This document shows, one piece after another, positions 23,223 through 36,400 of a DNA stretch of 64,000 bases (the stretch's first letter is position 1; every line of letters starts with the position of its first letter). The notes below the pieces were generated by a model. It searched no databases. It worked only from the letters and a program-made list of their open reading frames with translations, and had not been told where the DNA came from. A program made the position numbers and the translations under genes. The DNA lies in the NCBI RefSeq assembly GCF_001522545.3, contig NC_031770.1, positions 14,516,105 through 14,580,104 of the forward strand, read 5' to 3'. The DNA comes from Parus major. Taxonomy: Eukaryota; Chordata; Aves; Passeriformes; Paridae.

Positions 23223-26200
23223 GGTGGCTGTTTTTGCTGACTTGGAATTCCATTAACAGCTAATCAACCTATCCCTTGAAATAGTTTTCCAGCTGAGATA
23301 CAAATTGGTAACTGTCTTCCTAAAAATGAATGCACGTCAACAAAATGGATCCTTTTGTACACACTGAGTCTGGTTCTGTGTCTAATGCTAATATCAGATC
23401 TAAGGACTAATTCTGTCTTTTCCTGCATGACATTGTCATGGGAGCTAAATCCAGGTGGAGGGGACAGAACACGGACATCGCTCTTTCCGAAGAGCAGTGC
23501 AGAATTTGGTAGAGGTGAGAGAATGCTACTGAAACAACTTTGAGGTGAGAGATGAGTTTGAGAGAGAAGGGAAACCTTCCTGGCTGTAGAATCATTCTGG
23601 AAATGAGGGTACACATTGCCAATGCATAACAGCCCTGCCAGCCAGGAGCTGAGAATGTTGCAGAGAGAAAAACTCGCTGGTTTAGCTCAGCCTCCATTTT
23701 TACACCCAAAATCCTGCATGCAGCAGCGATACCAGTGAGGAGCAAGGCTATGAACACGCCTGGTGTTTTGGATGGAGTCCTTGCAAACACCAAGGGTGAG
23801 AAGCTGAAGTGATTGGTGAGACCACCACCAGGCACACTCATCTATTTTACAGTTTGCCTCACTGTTTCTCAGCTCTGTGTTATTCCTGTGGCTGTGCTTG
23901 CACCTGGCCCTCACTGAGGCCAACTCACAGAGGTAAAGTCACGCTGATGACAAGGCAGAGGCACAAAACTCAGGACCTGGCTCTGTTATCGAGTGCTTCT
24001 GAGTGTATTCACATCTTCATGGGAACAATATCAAAGATCTGGAAATGTTAGAAAAGAAAAAGGGCAAGTGGTTTATGCTGTTGTCCAGAAATTTTGACTA
24101 TTTTGAGGAAAGGAGAAATAAAATTTTAAAAAAGAGAGATTAATTGAACATCAATACTCATAATGGTATCTTGGCTTGAATCCTCTTGTCTCATGGCTAA
24201 TTTAAGATCCACTGCTGGCAATCAGGATGGTGCTGCCATGCCTCTGCCTCTGGGGACACCCACTTTCCTCCCCAGCCACTTGTCCTCTTTCCCAGCCTCT
24301 TTGTATTTATGTTTGTGGAACCCCACAGCACCAAGGATGCCCTCGGTGGGCTCAGCCCCAGCCTGGTCACACCGAGGTAAGGAAAAGCGTCACACTGATG
24401 GGCACACTGACTGTACTGGCTTGAAATGCATCCTTTATAAACTTACATAAGCAGAGAGATCATGTAGGAGGACTGGAAATAATAAGCTGTTAGGATGATT
24501 TGCTGGAGCTACTCTTCACCTCAGCTCCCACGGAAACACAGAAATAAAAGTCCAATTTCCTCCGTAGACAGAGATCACTGAAGGCAGAAAAATTACAGAA
24601 TGAAAAGAAACATTTCCCTTTGGTATTTGCTGCCAGCAAAAGCCATGCTGAAGAAGATGCAGACTTATAGCCGCAAGGATGTGAGGTCAAAATTAGGTGA
24701 AAACTTCAGTCGGCAAAGAGACGATGTAACACAAAAGGTGTAACCTGTTTGCAAGCTGTGAGGATGGGAGGAACATGCCTAGCTTGAACAAACAGGATGG
24801 AAAAGGAAAAGCTGAAAATCCTCCTCTTTAGATATTAGTCAAATTTGAGAACTACACATTCAACAAATTATAAATAATTTTTAAACTTTATAAGCAGCTC
24901 ATATTCCCAGGATATCCATAATATCTGTTCAAAGCTTCTCAGTATCTACCAATTGCCTAAAATTAGGGCAAGCTTAATATTTATATTCACATGCATATAT
25001 ATGTTAATTATTTTTTTGGAAAGATTGAGCAGTCCAATTTCTATATAAAGACTAAAGGGCAACTGATAATGTCATACACCATTTGCTGACCCATTCAATT
25101 CTTGGAGAGATACAGCAGAAACAAAGAGCTACATCCTAAATTTTATTAACTGTGAAAGAGGTGATTTATTTTGTGGTGCAATAAAAGTGTCAGTGATAAC
25201 AATGCCCCAGAGAAACAGCCACATTGTGAGGGCCTCTTGCTGTCTTTTCCTTGGTGCAGATAGTTTTATTTGTGTAAGACCTCACAGAATTGGAATTTCT
25301 TCTGCCCTTACTCTAAATTTAGAGTTAATTTAGACATTGCAAACTGCATTCACTATGGTATCCCCTGGATAACAAAGTGAACAGTGGATGGTGAAAGTGA
25401 TAGTCTGGCCAGGAACTGAGCTAGGAATTGCCCACCCTTCAGACTTGAGCCGTGCTTGAAAGTCAGCTACAGCACCCCAGCAATTTTCCTGTTCCTTATC
25501 AAATTGTGCTTTCACTTTCCTTTACCTACTTTTCCTTCTTTACCTACTTAATCCATTAGACAGTCATTAGAAGAACACCACTCCATACAGTTGCCAAACT
25601 TGATGCCACAGCAGTTTAACAAAACTTTAACAAAACCAGCTCGAACCATCTTAAGACCAGGTCAGTGTTCTCCTCACGCTCCCACCTGTGTGCCATGTTC
25701 CCCCCAGGCTGTGTGACCCTACAAGGTCCAGCCTGGTGTCCCACACAACCAGACTCACTCCAAGTGCCACTTCTGGGCATAGCACCATGATTTTCTTGTA
25801 GATTAGCTGCTAAATGGGCAGGGCAGCAGTGCTGCTCACCTTAGCAGCTTCACAAAATTAAGCACGTGACCAAAATGCTTTATCATCTTCTTGGCAAACA
25901 GCTGAAGCTCCAGAGCAAATTTAGAACCCACAGTACCTTCCAGCTGAATGGCATTGTCTCTGGACCATTTTATCAGGGCTGGGGATCAGGCATTAATTTC
26001 TCCCCTGCAACTTTGCTCATTTGTCCTGAGTCATAAGTTTTTGCCAGCTCATCCTTAGCTGATTAATCAAATTCACACAGAAGAGTCTGTTAATGCTGCT
26101 TTGTTATTAACATCATAGCAATACCAGAGGTCATTTACCTTCTGTGTTGCCACCTCAGCTGCTTTGGAAGGGACTGGCAGGTGGCTCCAGGAGAGAAGGG

Positions 26201-28457
26201 GAGGTGATTATGGAGGCTCCTACATTGAATGAGTCAGAATATGGTCACATCACTACTGTGCTTAATTCAAGAATGTCCCAGATACTTTGTATGTACTTAT
26301 ACAGCACAATCTAATTCCAAAGACGATTTTTATTTCATACATTTACCCTGTCTTTCTTGGCTGTGTGCCAGAAGCATAGACCATGGTCTTAAAATAATTT
26401 TACTTTGATGAAGGGGGGTGGCGGCAGATGTTGAAAGCACAATATTTTTCTTTGATGTTGTAAGGTCCTGCAACTTTTTCGATGAATCCTGAGCTTTCTT
26501 CCTCTTGTAGTTTTTCTGATTCTCAGGAGTCATTTAAGATGTTTTTAATGGACGTGTTTATTGCCACTGAAGTAAGTTTAAAACATTGCAACATAGTCCT
26601 TTAAAACCTTCTGAGCAAGGTTTAGCTGCGGAATCCTTAGGAAAAGGCTTGATTTCAGTGAATATTTCAAGATTTAATGGTAGTGAAAGAGAAGATATTA
26701 AATTCTTTTTCCATTACAAATCAGATTTATTGTCACCTGGAAACTGCCTTGTGTTTCTCTGGCAGGAATCTATTCAGCAGTCTGCAAACAGCACCTGGCA
26801 TTGCAGAGTTCATCTGAACTGAGCAGACAGAAAAGGCGCTTGGAAACACCTGTCAGGGCAGGGTGCTGCACCTTGCCAGGCTACAAAACCACTGGTTTTA
26901 CTGGGAAATGTCATTTTCCCTCCATCCAAATGCATCAAGAGAAGTAGCACAGCAAATCACCATTTGCAGTTTCAGCTGACACATTTCAGCAGCTCGTGGT
27001 CCATTCCCTATTCCTCCCACACAGCAGCTTTCCTGGCGATAACCCTTCCCACACCTACCCAGCTTTACCTAATTACACGTATTTAGGACAAGCACACACG
27101 GACTGGAAGCTCCTGGTCCCTCCTGTGGACACCTAGAGCTGTGATCTGCTTCAAGATGATGCCAAGGAGAGTGGTGCCTTCTGGTCACTTTGTCCCCAGA
27201 AGGATTTGGGACTTGGCTTTGAACCAGTGGTGGTGGGACTCCACAAGACAAATGCTACCCAGCAGGAGCGTGGCAGGAATGCAGAAAATCCTACTGCAGT
27301 CCTGAGGACTGAAAGAGCTCCAGGACCTGTCCCCGTGGGAGGAAATGGTGTTTATTGAGTTAGCTGCTGCTTATAAAATCCTGTTCGTGTTAGTGGCATC
27401 AAACTTTCAGTGATAAAATGCACCATGAGATAAAATCTGGAGCCAAGAGTGATAAAGTTCTGTGGCTTGTCCAACTGACTGACAAACTCTTTTTTCTCCC
27501 ATCTGCTCTTCACTGAGTGGGAAAAATCTGTACACTTCCTGAGAGGGGTTTGGGCCTTCCCAACTTCCTCCATCTCAGCCAGCTGATGATATCTCTGCAA
27601 AATACTCTTGGGATTGATTTCTTCTGAATGAGGATGTTTGTTTACCTGGTGTGCTTATAGACAATCTGATCTTCTCTCATCCCTGTTCTTCTGCACTAAA
27701 CAAGCCATGCTTTTTGTCTTCTCCAGTGTGGTGCATTTTCATTCACATCCCTACATCATCTTGGAAGATCTCTGCTTCAGTGTCAATCATCAGTTTTGCA
27801 AACCAATGAAGATGCCCAAAGCAGTCCAAAGGACGACTTTGCCAGTATCTTTGCAAAAGTGCTAAAGCAGAGATGAGGCTGTCCATCCCATTATGCAGAG
27901 GAATTCTGAGAGGATCGACCTGTCCTGCTGTGTGCTCCCAAGTGTGTTTTCTCTGCACTCCAACTGGATCAGAAACCAAGCCTGCACTGCTATAACCCTA
28001 CTTTTTAGCAAAGAGTCTGGGAAGACACTGAATTTTAGCTGCACCTCCTGTGGGTGTGGGGCACTTCTGTCCACCTGCAGTCTCAATGGAGAAACCCTCC
28101 ATAAATATAGAAGCATATCAGCACTTCACAGCTCTTTAGCATATAAATATCTCAGGCACATTTGAATATCAGAGAAGTGTCACTTTTGCAAACAAGTCTT
28201 GGCTAATCCCTCCACTGTAGCTAGCACACCCAGAGTACAATACCCTCTCAGATTACCATTATCCATAAAAGTTTCACTGGAATGGGGCAATAATATAATG
28301 AATGGATTAGTTTTTAAAATACTTTTCCATTACACATCCAGAATCTTTCTTGTTTTCTGTAGCACAGAACAGCTTGATGGAAGTTAGATCTGGTGCCCAG
28401 CAGTGTCGATTTGCTCTTTCCTTTAGCAATTAAAGCATTTTATTTGGTGGAGCCCCC
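23223..28457. other. No gene seen; weak exon-like segment at 24296-24376
   Basis: This includes one of the longest frames in the window, 144 codons on the minus strand at 23407-23841. It overlaps several other frames and has no recognised domain. A perfect 16-bp palindrome (actctaaa/tttagagt, 25310-25325) is present. The stretch 24163-24450 is GC-richer. A segment at 24296-24376 has splice-like borders and is discussed under findings. No transposable element was recognised. Confidence 0.5.
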
Positions 28458-28512
28458 TTTTTATTTCCAAAGAAAAATTTATTTATTTTTTATTTTATTT
28501 TTATTTCCAAAG
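28458..28512. repeat. 15-bp direct repeats around an AT-rich spacer
   Basis: The 15-mer tttttatttccaaag occurs exactly at 28458-28472 and 28498-28512, with 25 bases of A/T-rich sequence between. It may be two copies of a roughly 40-base unit with a degenerate interior, or a short duplicated flank around an inserted AT tract. No transposon sequence lies between the copies. Confidence 0.88.
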
Positions 28513-30411
28513 TCTTACAAATGCACAGTCCAGAAGCAGAAATGTAACTGAAAAATATCCCTGAGCTGTTGGACATGAAATTTTTCAGAAGAATGATATT
28601 GTTAGAGGCAAGAAAATAAATAACAAAAAGGAACAGATATTGTTGGGTTATTCTTCCATTATTTTTGTTAGTGCTATGTCAGACATCAGCACTCCTGAGC
28701 TGTTGTGTTGAATACATTGGCTTTTTCTGTTGTCAGCTAGTACGGAGAGACACCAGCTGACACCTGCATAAGAAAAACACCATTAAATGCTAAATTTTGT
28801 CAGGGCAGCAGGATGATAGATCTTGATTCAAATTTTTACTTCTAAATGAATCCTGAGTGATCCCAGCTCTGGCTTCTGACACTACCTTCAACACCTGATT
28901 GAAAGACCAAGTTGTAATTTGTCTGAGCGAAGATGAGCTGTGGCCACAAACAGATTGTGCTGCCTGAGAGCCATCCTGGCTCCAAGAGAAGGTGACCCAG
29001 CACCAGACCCAGCCCCTCAGGCAGTGTCCAAGCTGGACACAGTCACTGCATCCAGCAGAGCAGCTGTGTGTCCCAAACACAGCTTATGACAGCCAGAGGG
29101 GTGACAAATTTTGATGTCTCAGAATGTTATTGCAACGCTGGAACTGGAAGCAGGAGTTAAATGTCCCTCCCTGCTGCCCATGCCGTGCCACTGCTGCTTT
29201 TACTGGGACAAAGACATCTGTGAATTGCTGATGAGGTTCTTGTCAGCATTTTTGCACTCAAGGCATAGGGCCTAAAAAGTGTTCTTCTCTAATTATATCA
29301 GGTATGTAGCTATAACAGTATATATTATGCTTATTTATGCATATTAAAGATTTTTGCACTAAGAAACATCTAGAACATCCTTGGCTCCCATGGCTGTAGT
29401 GTTCCAACCAGGGACCATCTGTCTCCCCTCTGTAAAAACCTCTTGGGCTCTCTCCTTTAATTGCACATCATCGGTTTAACAGCAATCAGAGTTTAACCCA
29501 GCAGGCTGAAGTTTAAGTTACCCCAAAGAATAAATCCGGCTCTCTAATCACCAGTATCACTTCTAGCCCAGCACAGCTGCAGCTCCCTGGTGGATGTGGG
29601 TGACAGCAAGGTGACCACCACCCTGCAGAGTTTCAGATCTCAGAGTAAGGCCACAGGCAAGGGAGGGGGACAGCAGAGGGGTGGCTCAAAATGCTCACAG
29701 GATTTGTGCCACCATCACAAGCAAGCTGCTGTCCCTGCTCCTTCCATCTCCCATCCCAGCACTCCCAGGAGAGCGAATGCCTTCCCCTGGGATAATCCCA
29801 CTAACAGGCTGGGCTTTGCACTGATATGGAAATGGACTTGTTGCCATTTCAGAAGCTAGGAAATTGCAGCAGCAATATTGGTTTCCTAGCAGCTTCTCAA
29901 GGAGGGATGTGTGAATCTCCTGTTTTCACCTCTGAAACAAACAGGGGAGAAGGTAATCAAGCACCAATTTAAACCTGATTTTTCAAAGTGAGCTGCAAAA
30001 AAGTTATCTAAGTGGCAAACCATCAACAGAAGTAAGGCAGAGAAAGAATAGGAAGAAAGAAATCATGGCATGCTGTCTGAATTCTGAAAAACAATTTAGG
30101 TAACTATGCTTCCTCAAAAATACATGCAATTTTTCCATGAACACTTTGGAAGGCTGTGCTAGGATGTGTGCTCATGGGTGTCAACATGCATATTATTTTG
30201 ACAAGGAATCCACAGAATTGACTGCATTATACTGAGCTGGGAAATAAAATTCTGGGGTTTTTTTACTGCTGGCTCAAATTTGGCTGAAATGATTTGCACC
30301 CTGCTCTCAGTAGCACTGAACAAGCTCTGCTGGAGAGCAGCCAGACTTGGTCTGAGTTTCTGTTAGGTACAGAAACTGGCAGCTCAGTGTATGCTAGATG
30401 CAATGAGAAAG
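28513..30411. other. No gene seen
   Basis: Unique sequence with a 96-codon minus-strand frame (28790-29080) and an 89-codon plus-strand frame (29590-29859). Both are in slightly GC-richer DNA and have no recognisable domain. Nothing else was recognised. Confidence 0.55.
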
Positions 30412-30438
30412 AATAATAATAATAATAATAATAAATAA
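30412..30438. repeat. (AAT)7 microsatellite
   Basis: Seven uninterrupted AAT units at 30412-30432 are followed by an imperfect AAAT tail. It is a simple trinucleotide repeat. Confidence 0.93.
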
Positions 30439-33400
30439 AATTTAAAAGTCATTGTTTTGCTGGGTGGCATCACACTGTGACAGAACATGATTCCAGAGAA
30501 CAGCCCAAGGTCATGGAAAAAGTTTCAGAGCTCTTCCTCCCTTCCCTCAATGGATGCATGTAAAAATACGTAAGTGGTGTTAGTAAGAAGAGCAGGCTAA
30601 TATATCCAAATAAAAATAAATTTTTAAAAAATAATTAAAATATGGGAAAAAATAAAAGGAAGAGAACTCACTTACCAGCATTAATATACAATAACAAAAA
30701 CAAATTCAACCCACCAAAAAGTCAAAGAGCACGATATGTAATCCCAAAGTCAATCACTTCCCAACTGCTCTTTACCTCATTATCCAGAACTCAGTAGTTC
30801 ACACAACACCCTGAACTTACCACTTGAAAAGGATAAAGAGATATATCACATGGTCTATTTACAAAACAGTTCTGATCCTTGCCAGGTTGGCTGCTGGGAC
30901 AGAGGATGTAAACTCTCAGGGGATGTTTTCTGTTGCCAGAGTGGTGCCACCACCTCACGCTTACCCCTTGTGACATGTATGGAGTGATGTGGGTTTGTTC
31001 CAGCTGCTGAATCCCTCACAGCTGGCACTGACTGGATCAGCAGAGCATGTGGAACAACACAGCTGGGAGAAATGGATCTTTTGCCACCACACATGGCAGG
31101 CAAGAGCCGTGGCAGCGTGGCAAAGCTCCAGCTGTTACCCTCCATGCTACTCCTGCTCCAGGCATCAGCACAAGACCAGACCTTCACAGCCCGTCCATCT
31201 GCTGTGGCACTTGAGGGCTGAAAATCAAACACATTAAAATTCAAAAGCAAAAAGAAATCCTACATGTGTGCCTTGGGTATATTCAGGAGTATCAATACTT
31301 TATCTGCTTGTGTCTGCTGAGCTGGGAAATATTGGCAAGCAAAACCAGATTAAACATTTCCCCACTTCAACAGTCTTCAGCCAGCCGAGGAAGCAGGAAT
31401 AAAGGGAGCTGAGGCACACTCTCCTTGTAGCAGCTCAAGCTCAGTTTCTCTGGATTTCACGGCAGGTTTCCTCTCTCTAGCTATTTAGCAGGCATGCTTG
31501 ATAAAATCCGGTCATTCCAGGTACACTGCACACCCCACTGCCTGCTCCATAACCCTGCCATCACACTGAACCCCCTGCTGCAGCAGCAAACACAGGAATT
31601 TAGAAATAGCTGTATAAAAAGAGGAGCACGTACCGAATATTAAAGCCTTGAAGCTGTGAGTCCATCCTGTTGCTTTTATAGGACAGCACATTTCTCTGAG
31701 CTCCCTTTTATGTTCCTGTGATTCACCACGATGCTGATAAATGTGTTCTTGTTACCTGTCTGTGCCATACATCGCAAAAATTTATGGCCTCTTGCCATCT
31801 GTTTCAATTAAGAAACTTATATATAGATCTGGGTGCCTTGCCAAGTAAAATACTTTTAGAAAGAGAATTTTATAGTCTGATAATGGACCAGATCTCCAGT
31901 TGGCGTTCATCCACATGCTTCCAGTAGTGTCACTTGATTTACAGCAGCCAAGCAGTCAGGTAGGTAACATCACAACAATAAATTGAAAATGTTATTCATC
32001 TCAGCAAACCCTTTTAATTGCGACACTGCTGACTGATGCTTGCAGCAGATTACAAAATAATCTTCAATTCCTGTTCATGTCGAAACTAATTATTTTAGTG
32101 AGACGTTTTTGCAGCTCAAGCAAATATGTTTGGCTCTGTTCACTCAACACAGGCTGCAGATGATGGCTCCAATATATCAAATATACCTTTCCATTTTGCA
32201 TGGCTATAAGAGACGTGTCAATCACAGCTTTCTGAGAAGGGCTTTTTGAGGTCATTCCAGTGGCAGTAGAGTATTCATGAAGTTAAAACAAACAAAACTA
32301 GAACAATTTAACACGTGACAGCCCTACAGATAATTGCAAACTCCTCTACCTCAATCAAAAAGCTACCACCTCAGCCAAAAGGGGATAAACGCTGCATAAT
32401 TTAACATCAGCTACGCCACTAGTGCCACCTACAGCATCCAGCTCAGAGAAACCACCCAGACTATCAGCTGGCTCAGGTGTGCATACATTTCTAGACCACT
32501 TTTATTTGGTATCCAACCAGTCAAGAAGACATTTTCATAGAGAAAATAAGTATTTGTGCAACACGAGCACTAAACTACTTATTTGCCACATGCAATTCAG
32601 GCACATAGCTCAAAAAATAGATGCTTCTGGTGAATTCCAATGGCACACTAGGAAACCAGACAATATGTACATCCAGTCCTGACAGATGAACAGCTTTTAT
32701 TTGTTGCACCTATTTTGTTTAATTTGTGTTGGTAGTGCCTGTCACCACTGGACACGTTTTTTTAAGTGGCATAGTTTTTCCTTTTTCTGCTTCTTGAGCT
32801 ATGGAGCAGCTCTTCCATCAGTTATCTACAGCTGCATGAGATCCCTTCAGCTTCAGCATGGCTCAGGACATTGCATACCTGCAATTCAGAAGTGCCACAC
32901 TGATGGCTAGCCCTTGGCACACAAGCTCATGGAAAACACCTTCATTCCAGGCTAACAGTGTGCCCCTGGGAGCAGGTCCCACAGCTCTGTAAGCATTAAC
33001 CTCCAATGAGGTTTGTCATTTCCAAGATTATTTCCTGGTTTGGCTGATATCATTTTCTGCAGGGCTCACAATGCAATCTGGAAACGCTCCTGTCTTTTCT
33101 GTCTCATTTTCACAAGGATCCCAGGGGAAATGTCGTGTCACCTCCTCTGGATTTTGTGCTGCATCGTTTCCTGGTCACTGCACACCTGCTGAAGGCTTTG
33201 ATGTCTGTTTCCCCAAAAGGCTGACTGCAGCTATAAATCCTGGCGAGGTGAAGAGAAACAGACTCGTCTGTACAGCACTAAGACTTGGCAAACAATGATT
33301 ATCAAAAACAGAAGCTCTTCTCACCTTTGACCTCTCCTCACACATTGAACGAGAGCTTTTACACAAGATCATACTAGGTGATCAAAGAATCAATTAATTT

Positions 33401-36400
33401 CTTTTAATAAAGAATACTTCTGTGCCTCACATTTAACTACTTTCTTTTATAAATAACCACCTGTTGTTTACCTTGACTGTTTCTCTTATTTTTTGACACC
33501 TCACAGGAAGAGCCTCAAAGTATGTGAAAAAATAGCTTACTTCCACCCTTACTTTTTAAATAGACAACACTGCTGAAGCTCAGGCTCAGGAAACCAGTAT
33601 GTTATCCTTGTATGATTAGAAGCAGAGAAGCAAAGGGAACCTTCCTAGGACTGTGTCCCTGCTTTTCCACCTTTGCTTGGGGAGCACCCAAGCCCTGAGG
33701 GGTTCTGGCTGCAGCCGGGGCCATCCTCCAAGCCAGGCTCTCCCTCAGAAAGGACTACTGATGCAGACAAAGCCTGTAATTCTGCATGTCCTGCACCAAA
33801 GCAGCACAGGAGATTGGCAATTCATTTGAAGGACAGTCTGCTGAAGGCAGGGTAGAGGTGGCTGAGCACAGGATGTTTATCACCCAGGCAGGTGTGCTCT
33901 CCTGCCTGGCTCAGCACCGCAGCACCACAGGGACACTGAATTACAAGCAGAGGCTTCTGTGTCTCTTTCTGCACAGCTCCGTGGTACTGAAAAGCAGCTC
34001 TGTGCCACACCCCCACTCCTGTGAGCCCTCTCAGCCACCAGGAACTAGTCTCACCTCTGACACAAATCCCACTCTCTCTCTTTTTAACAGGAACTAACAA
34101 CCACCTGCCTTGTGCCCTTCTCATTCATTCCCTTTGTGGCCCCTCCACTCCAGGCAGACATGCTCCCTGAGCTCATATCATGGCTGGCAGCTTCAAATTA
34201 GGAACTTCTTCAGCTGAATGGAACTTAGATAAGGAATTTTCTGCTGCTTCCACAGCCAGAGTGATGCACAGGCACATGGCCCAGCCCATCTCCTGGGCAA
34301 GCCCACTGCTAGTGGCACCATGATACCTCTGCAGCAAACACCAAGTGGTGCTGTAGTTTGTCCCCCAGCTTGGGATCAGACTGGCTTAACCCACAACTCA
34401 GTTCTGCACTTATCTAGAAACAGAATTTAAAAGGCAGAAGTCAGACTTGGCCTCAATTAGACACTGGTTTGTGATTCAAAGCCAAATGAATGAAAAATTG
34501 AGAGAGATGGGTAACTGGTGTTACCAGTGTCTTGACACCTGAGTTTAGGCTTTGTCAGGAGACCTATCTGGAGCTGCACCATCTCCAGAATTTCCTGGCC
34601 CAGCAGCTCTGCTGTAGCTGGCTGTCTCAAGGGCTGGCTGTCCCAGCTTAAAGAGTATGAACAGAACTATGAGGCACAGGGACGGCTAAAACAGGGCTCC
34701 TGGCTGTTGCTAAAGTATCAATTTAACTTTGCACACTGCAGCTGATCGGGGTAAAATGATCCCACAGCAGCCAGAAGACACAAAGCTGATGGGTACTGTC
34801 TGTAAGGGAATGGTAAATTTGTGTGTGAAGCCACAGAAGAGCTTAATTATAACCCCTTCATGCAAATATGGATTCTGAATTGTCAGTGGGCATGTGGGGG
34901 TTCAAAAGCATCACTCAGTGTGAGGCAGTACTTGGAGAGGGAAATGGAAAGAATGGTAAATCTGACATGCTCTGACTTTGCACCAGGGATCTCTTTTCCC
35001 TATTCTTCTGTCCCCTCAGTAATTAAAACAATTCTTAGTGATAGACTGATGACTGGCTGACTGTCTTCCCTGGTGCTTTCCTCTGCCTCTCTTGCTTGTT
35101 GAGAAGGTTCAAAACACCTCAGGCTGCTCCTCTGTTTATCATAGACTCAAATGTTGGTTTTCATTAATCTGGGTGGGAGCCAGAGTGATTGCTCCTCTTC
35201 CAAGCTGCCTTCCTGCTCCACTGTTTGCTAGAAAAACTCTGGTCCCCAGAGTATGGTTTCACCACTCAGCTGCTCCTAAAAGTTTTTGCGCTCCAAACGA
35301 TTTTGCAAATTTCACTGATTAGTTCAAATCCCACCATGGCCCCTTAATTGTGACTCTAATGGATGTTGGCAGATTCAGTGGGAAATCCAAACATATGCAG
35401 ATTAAGAGCAGAGGGTGCTCAGGTTTGGTGAGAAATGTTTGTTCCCTTGCAGTTTCAGAAGGTTTGTGTGGTGAAGAAGAGCAAGCTTATGGCACACCAG
35501 AGCTAATGGAGTCCATAAGTGACAGCTCATCACATTGATTTTAATATCTTAATTGTTCTGACTCTTTGAAAAATAAATAAATTAATCATCCTGCTGCCTT
35601 GAGCCTTATTTCAACCTTCAGAGGCTTCCCATCCTTATTTGGAGCTGCTGGCATTTCCCAGGAGTTAACCACACCCTGGGGTACAGAGCTGGGGAGAATC
35701 AGAGTGTGAATCTCCATTTGGTTTGGAATCTCAAAGCATTTTGCAGTCCACACAGCTCAGAGCAGAAATCCATAGTTAACAATAGAGCCTGTGCACATCA
35801 CTGCAGAAAACAAGCCATCCAGGAGTGCAGAAAATATTTTGAGAGGATGTAAAGATCCAGAGAGGACCAGGCATGTCTCTGCAGACTATGCACAGCCCAG
35901 GGGATAAGTGGCAACACTTCAAGGAGCCACATGTGCCAGAATTCTCCCTTCCACTATGAGCCACAGCTCCGACTGCTTTGGGTTGCACTGCTTTTCATTT
36001 TAGTGATCTGAATGTGGAACGGGTTTGAGGAAATAAGTAGCACTAAAGACAAGAGTGACCTTTTAAAATGAGCAACTAATTTTAACTGTTTGCATCTCAG
36101 TTGGCTGGGACTAATAACATTTATTTCCACTGGAACTGCACACAACAGAAACACCGAAAATAGGTGCACTATGTGAGTAAATGTATTGAGAAATTCTGAC
36201 CAGGGAAGAGCAATTCCACATCCCCCAAAAATACAACATGGATAAACTGCACATGAAACACCTACCCTGCTCTGTTAAAATAAAAAACTGTAAAAAGCTA
36301 TTCTGATAATTATTTTTAACATTGTAAAATTATATGTGATCATTATACATGGCACATGAGGGACTGTATTTTATCAAATACATAGTAAAATAATCCTTTA

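Noticed and set aside
23407..23841. 144-codon minus-strand open frame
   Set aside because: No recognisable domain, overlapping frames on both strands, and a length expected by chance in 64 kb of non-coding DNA.
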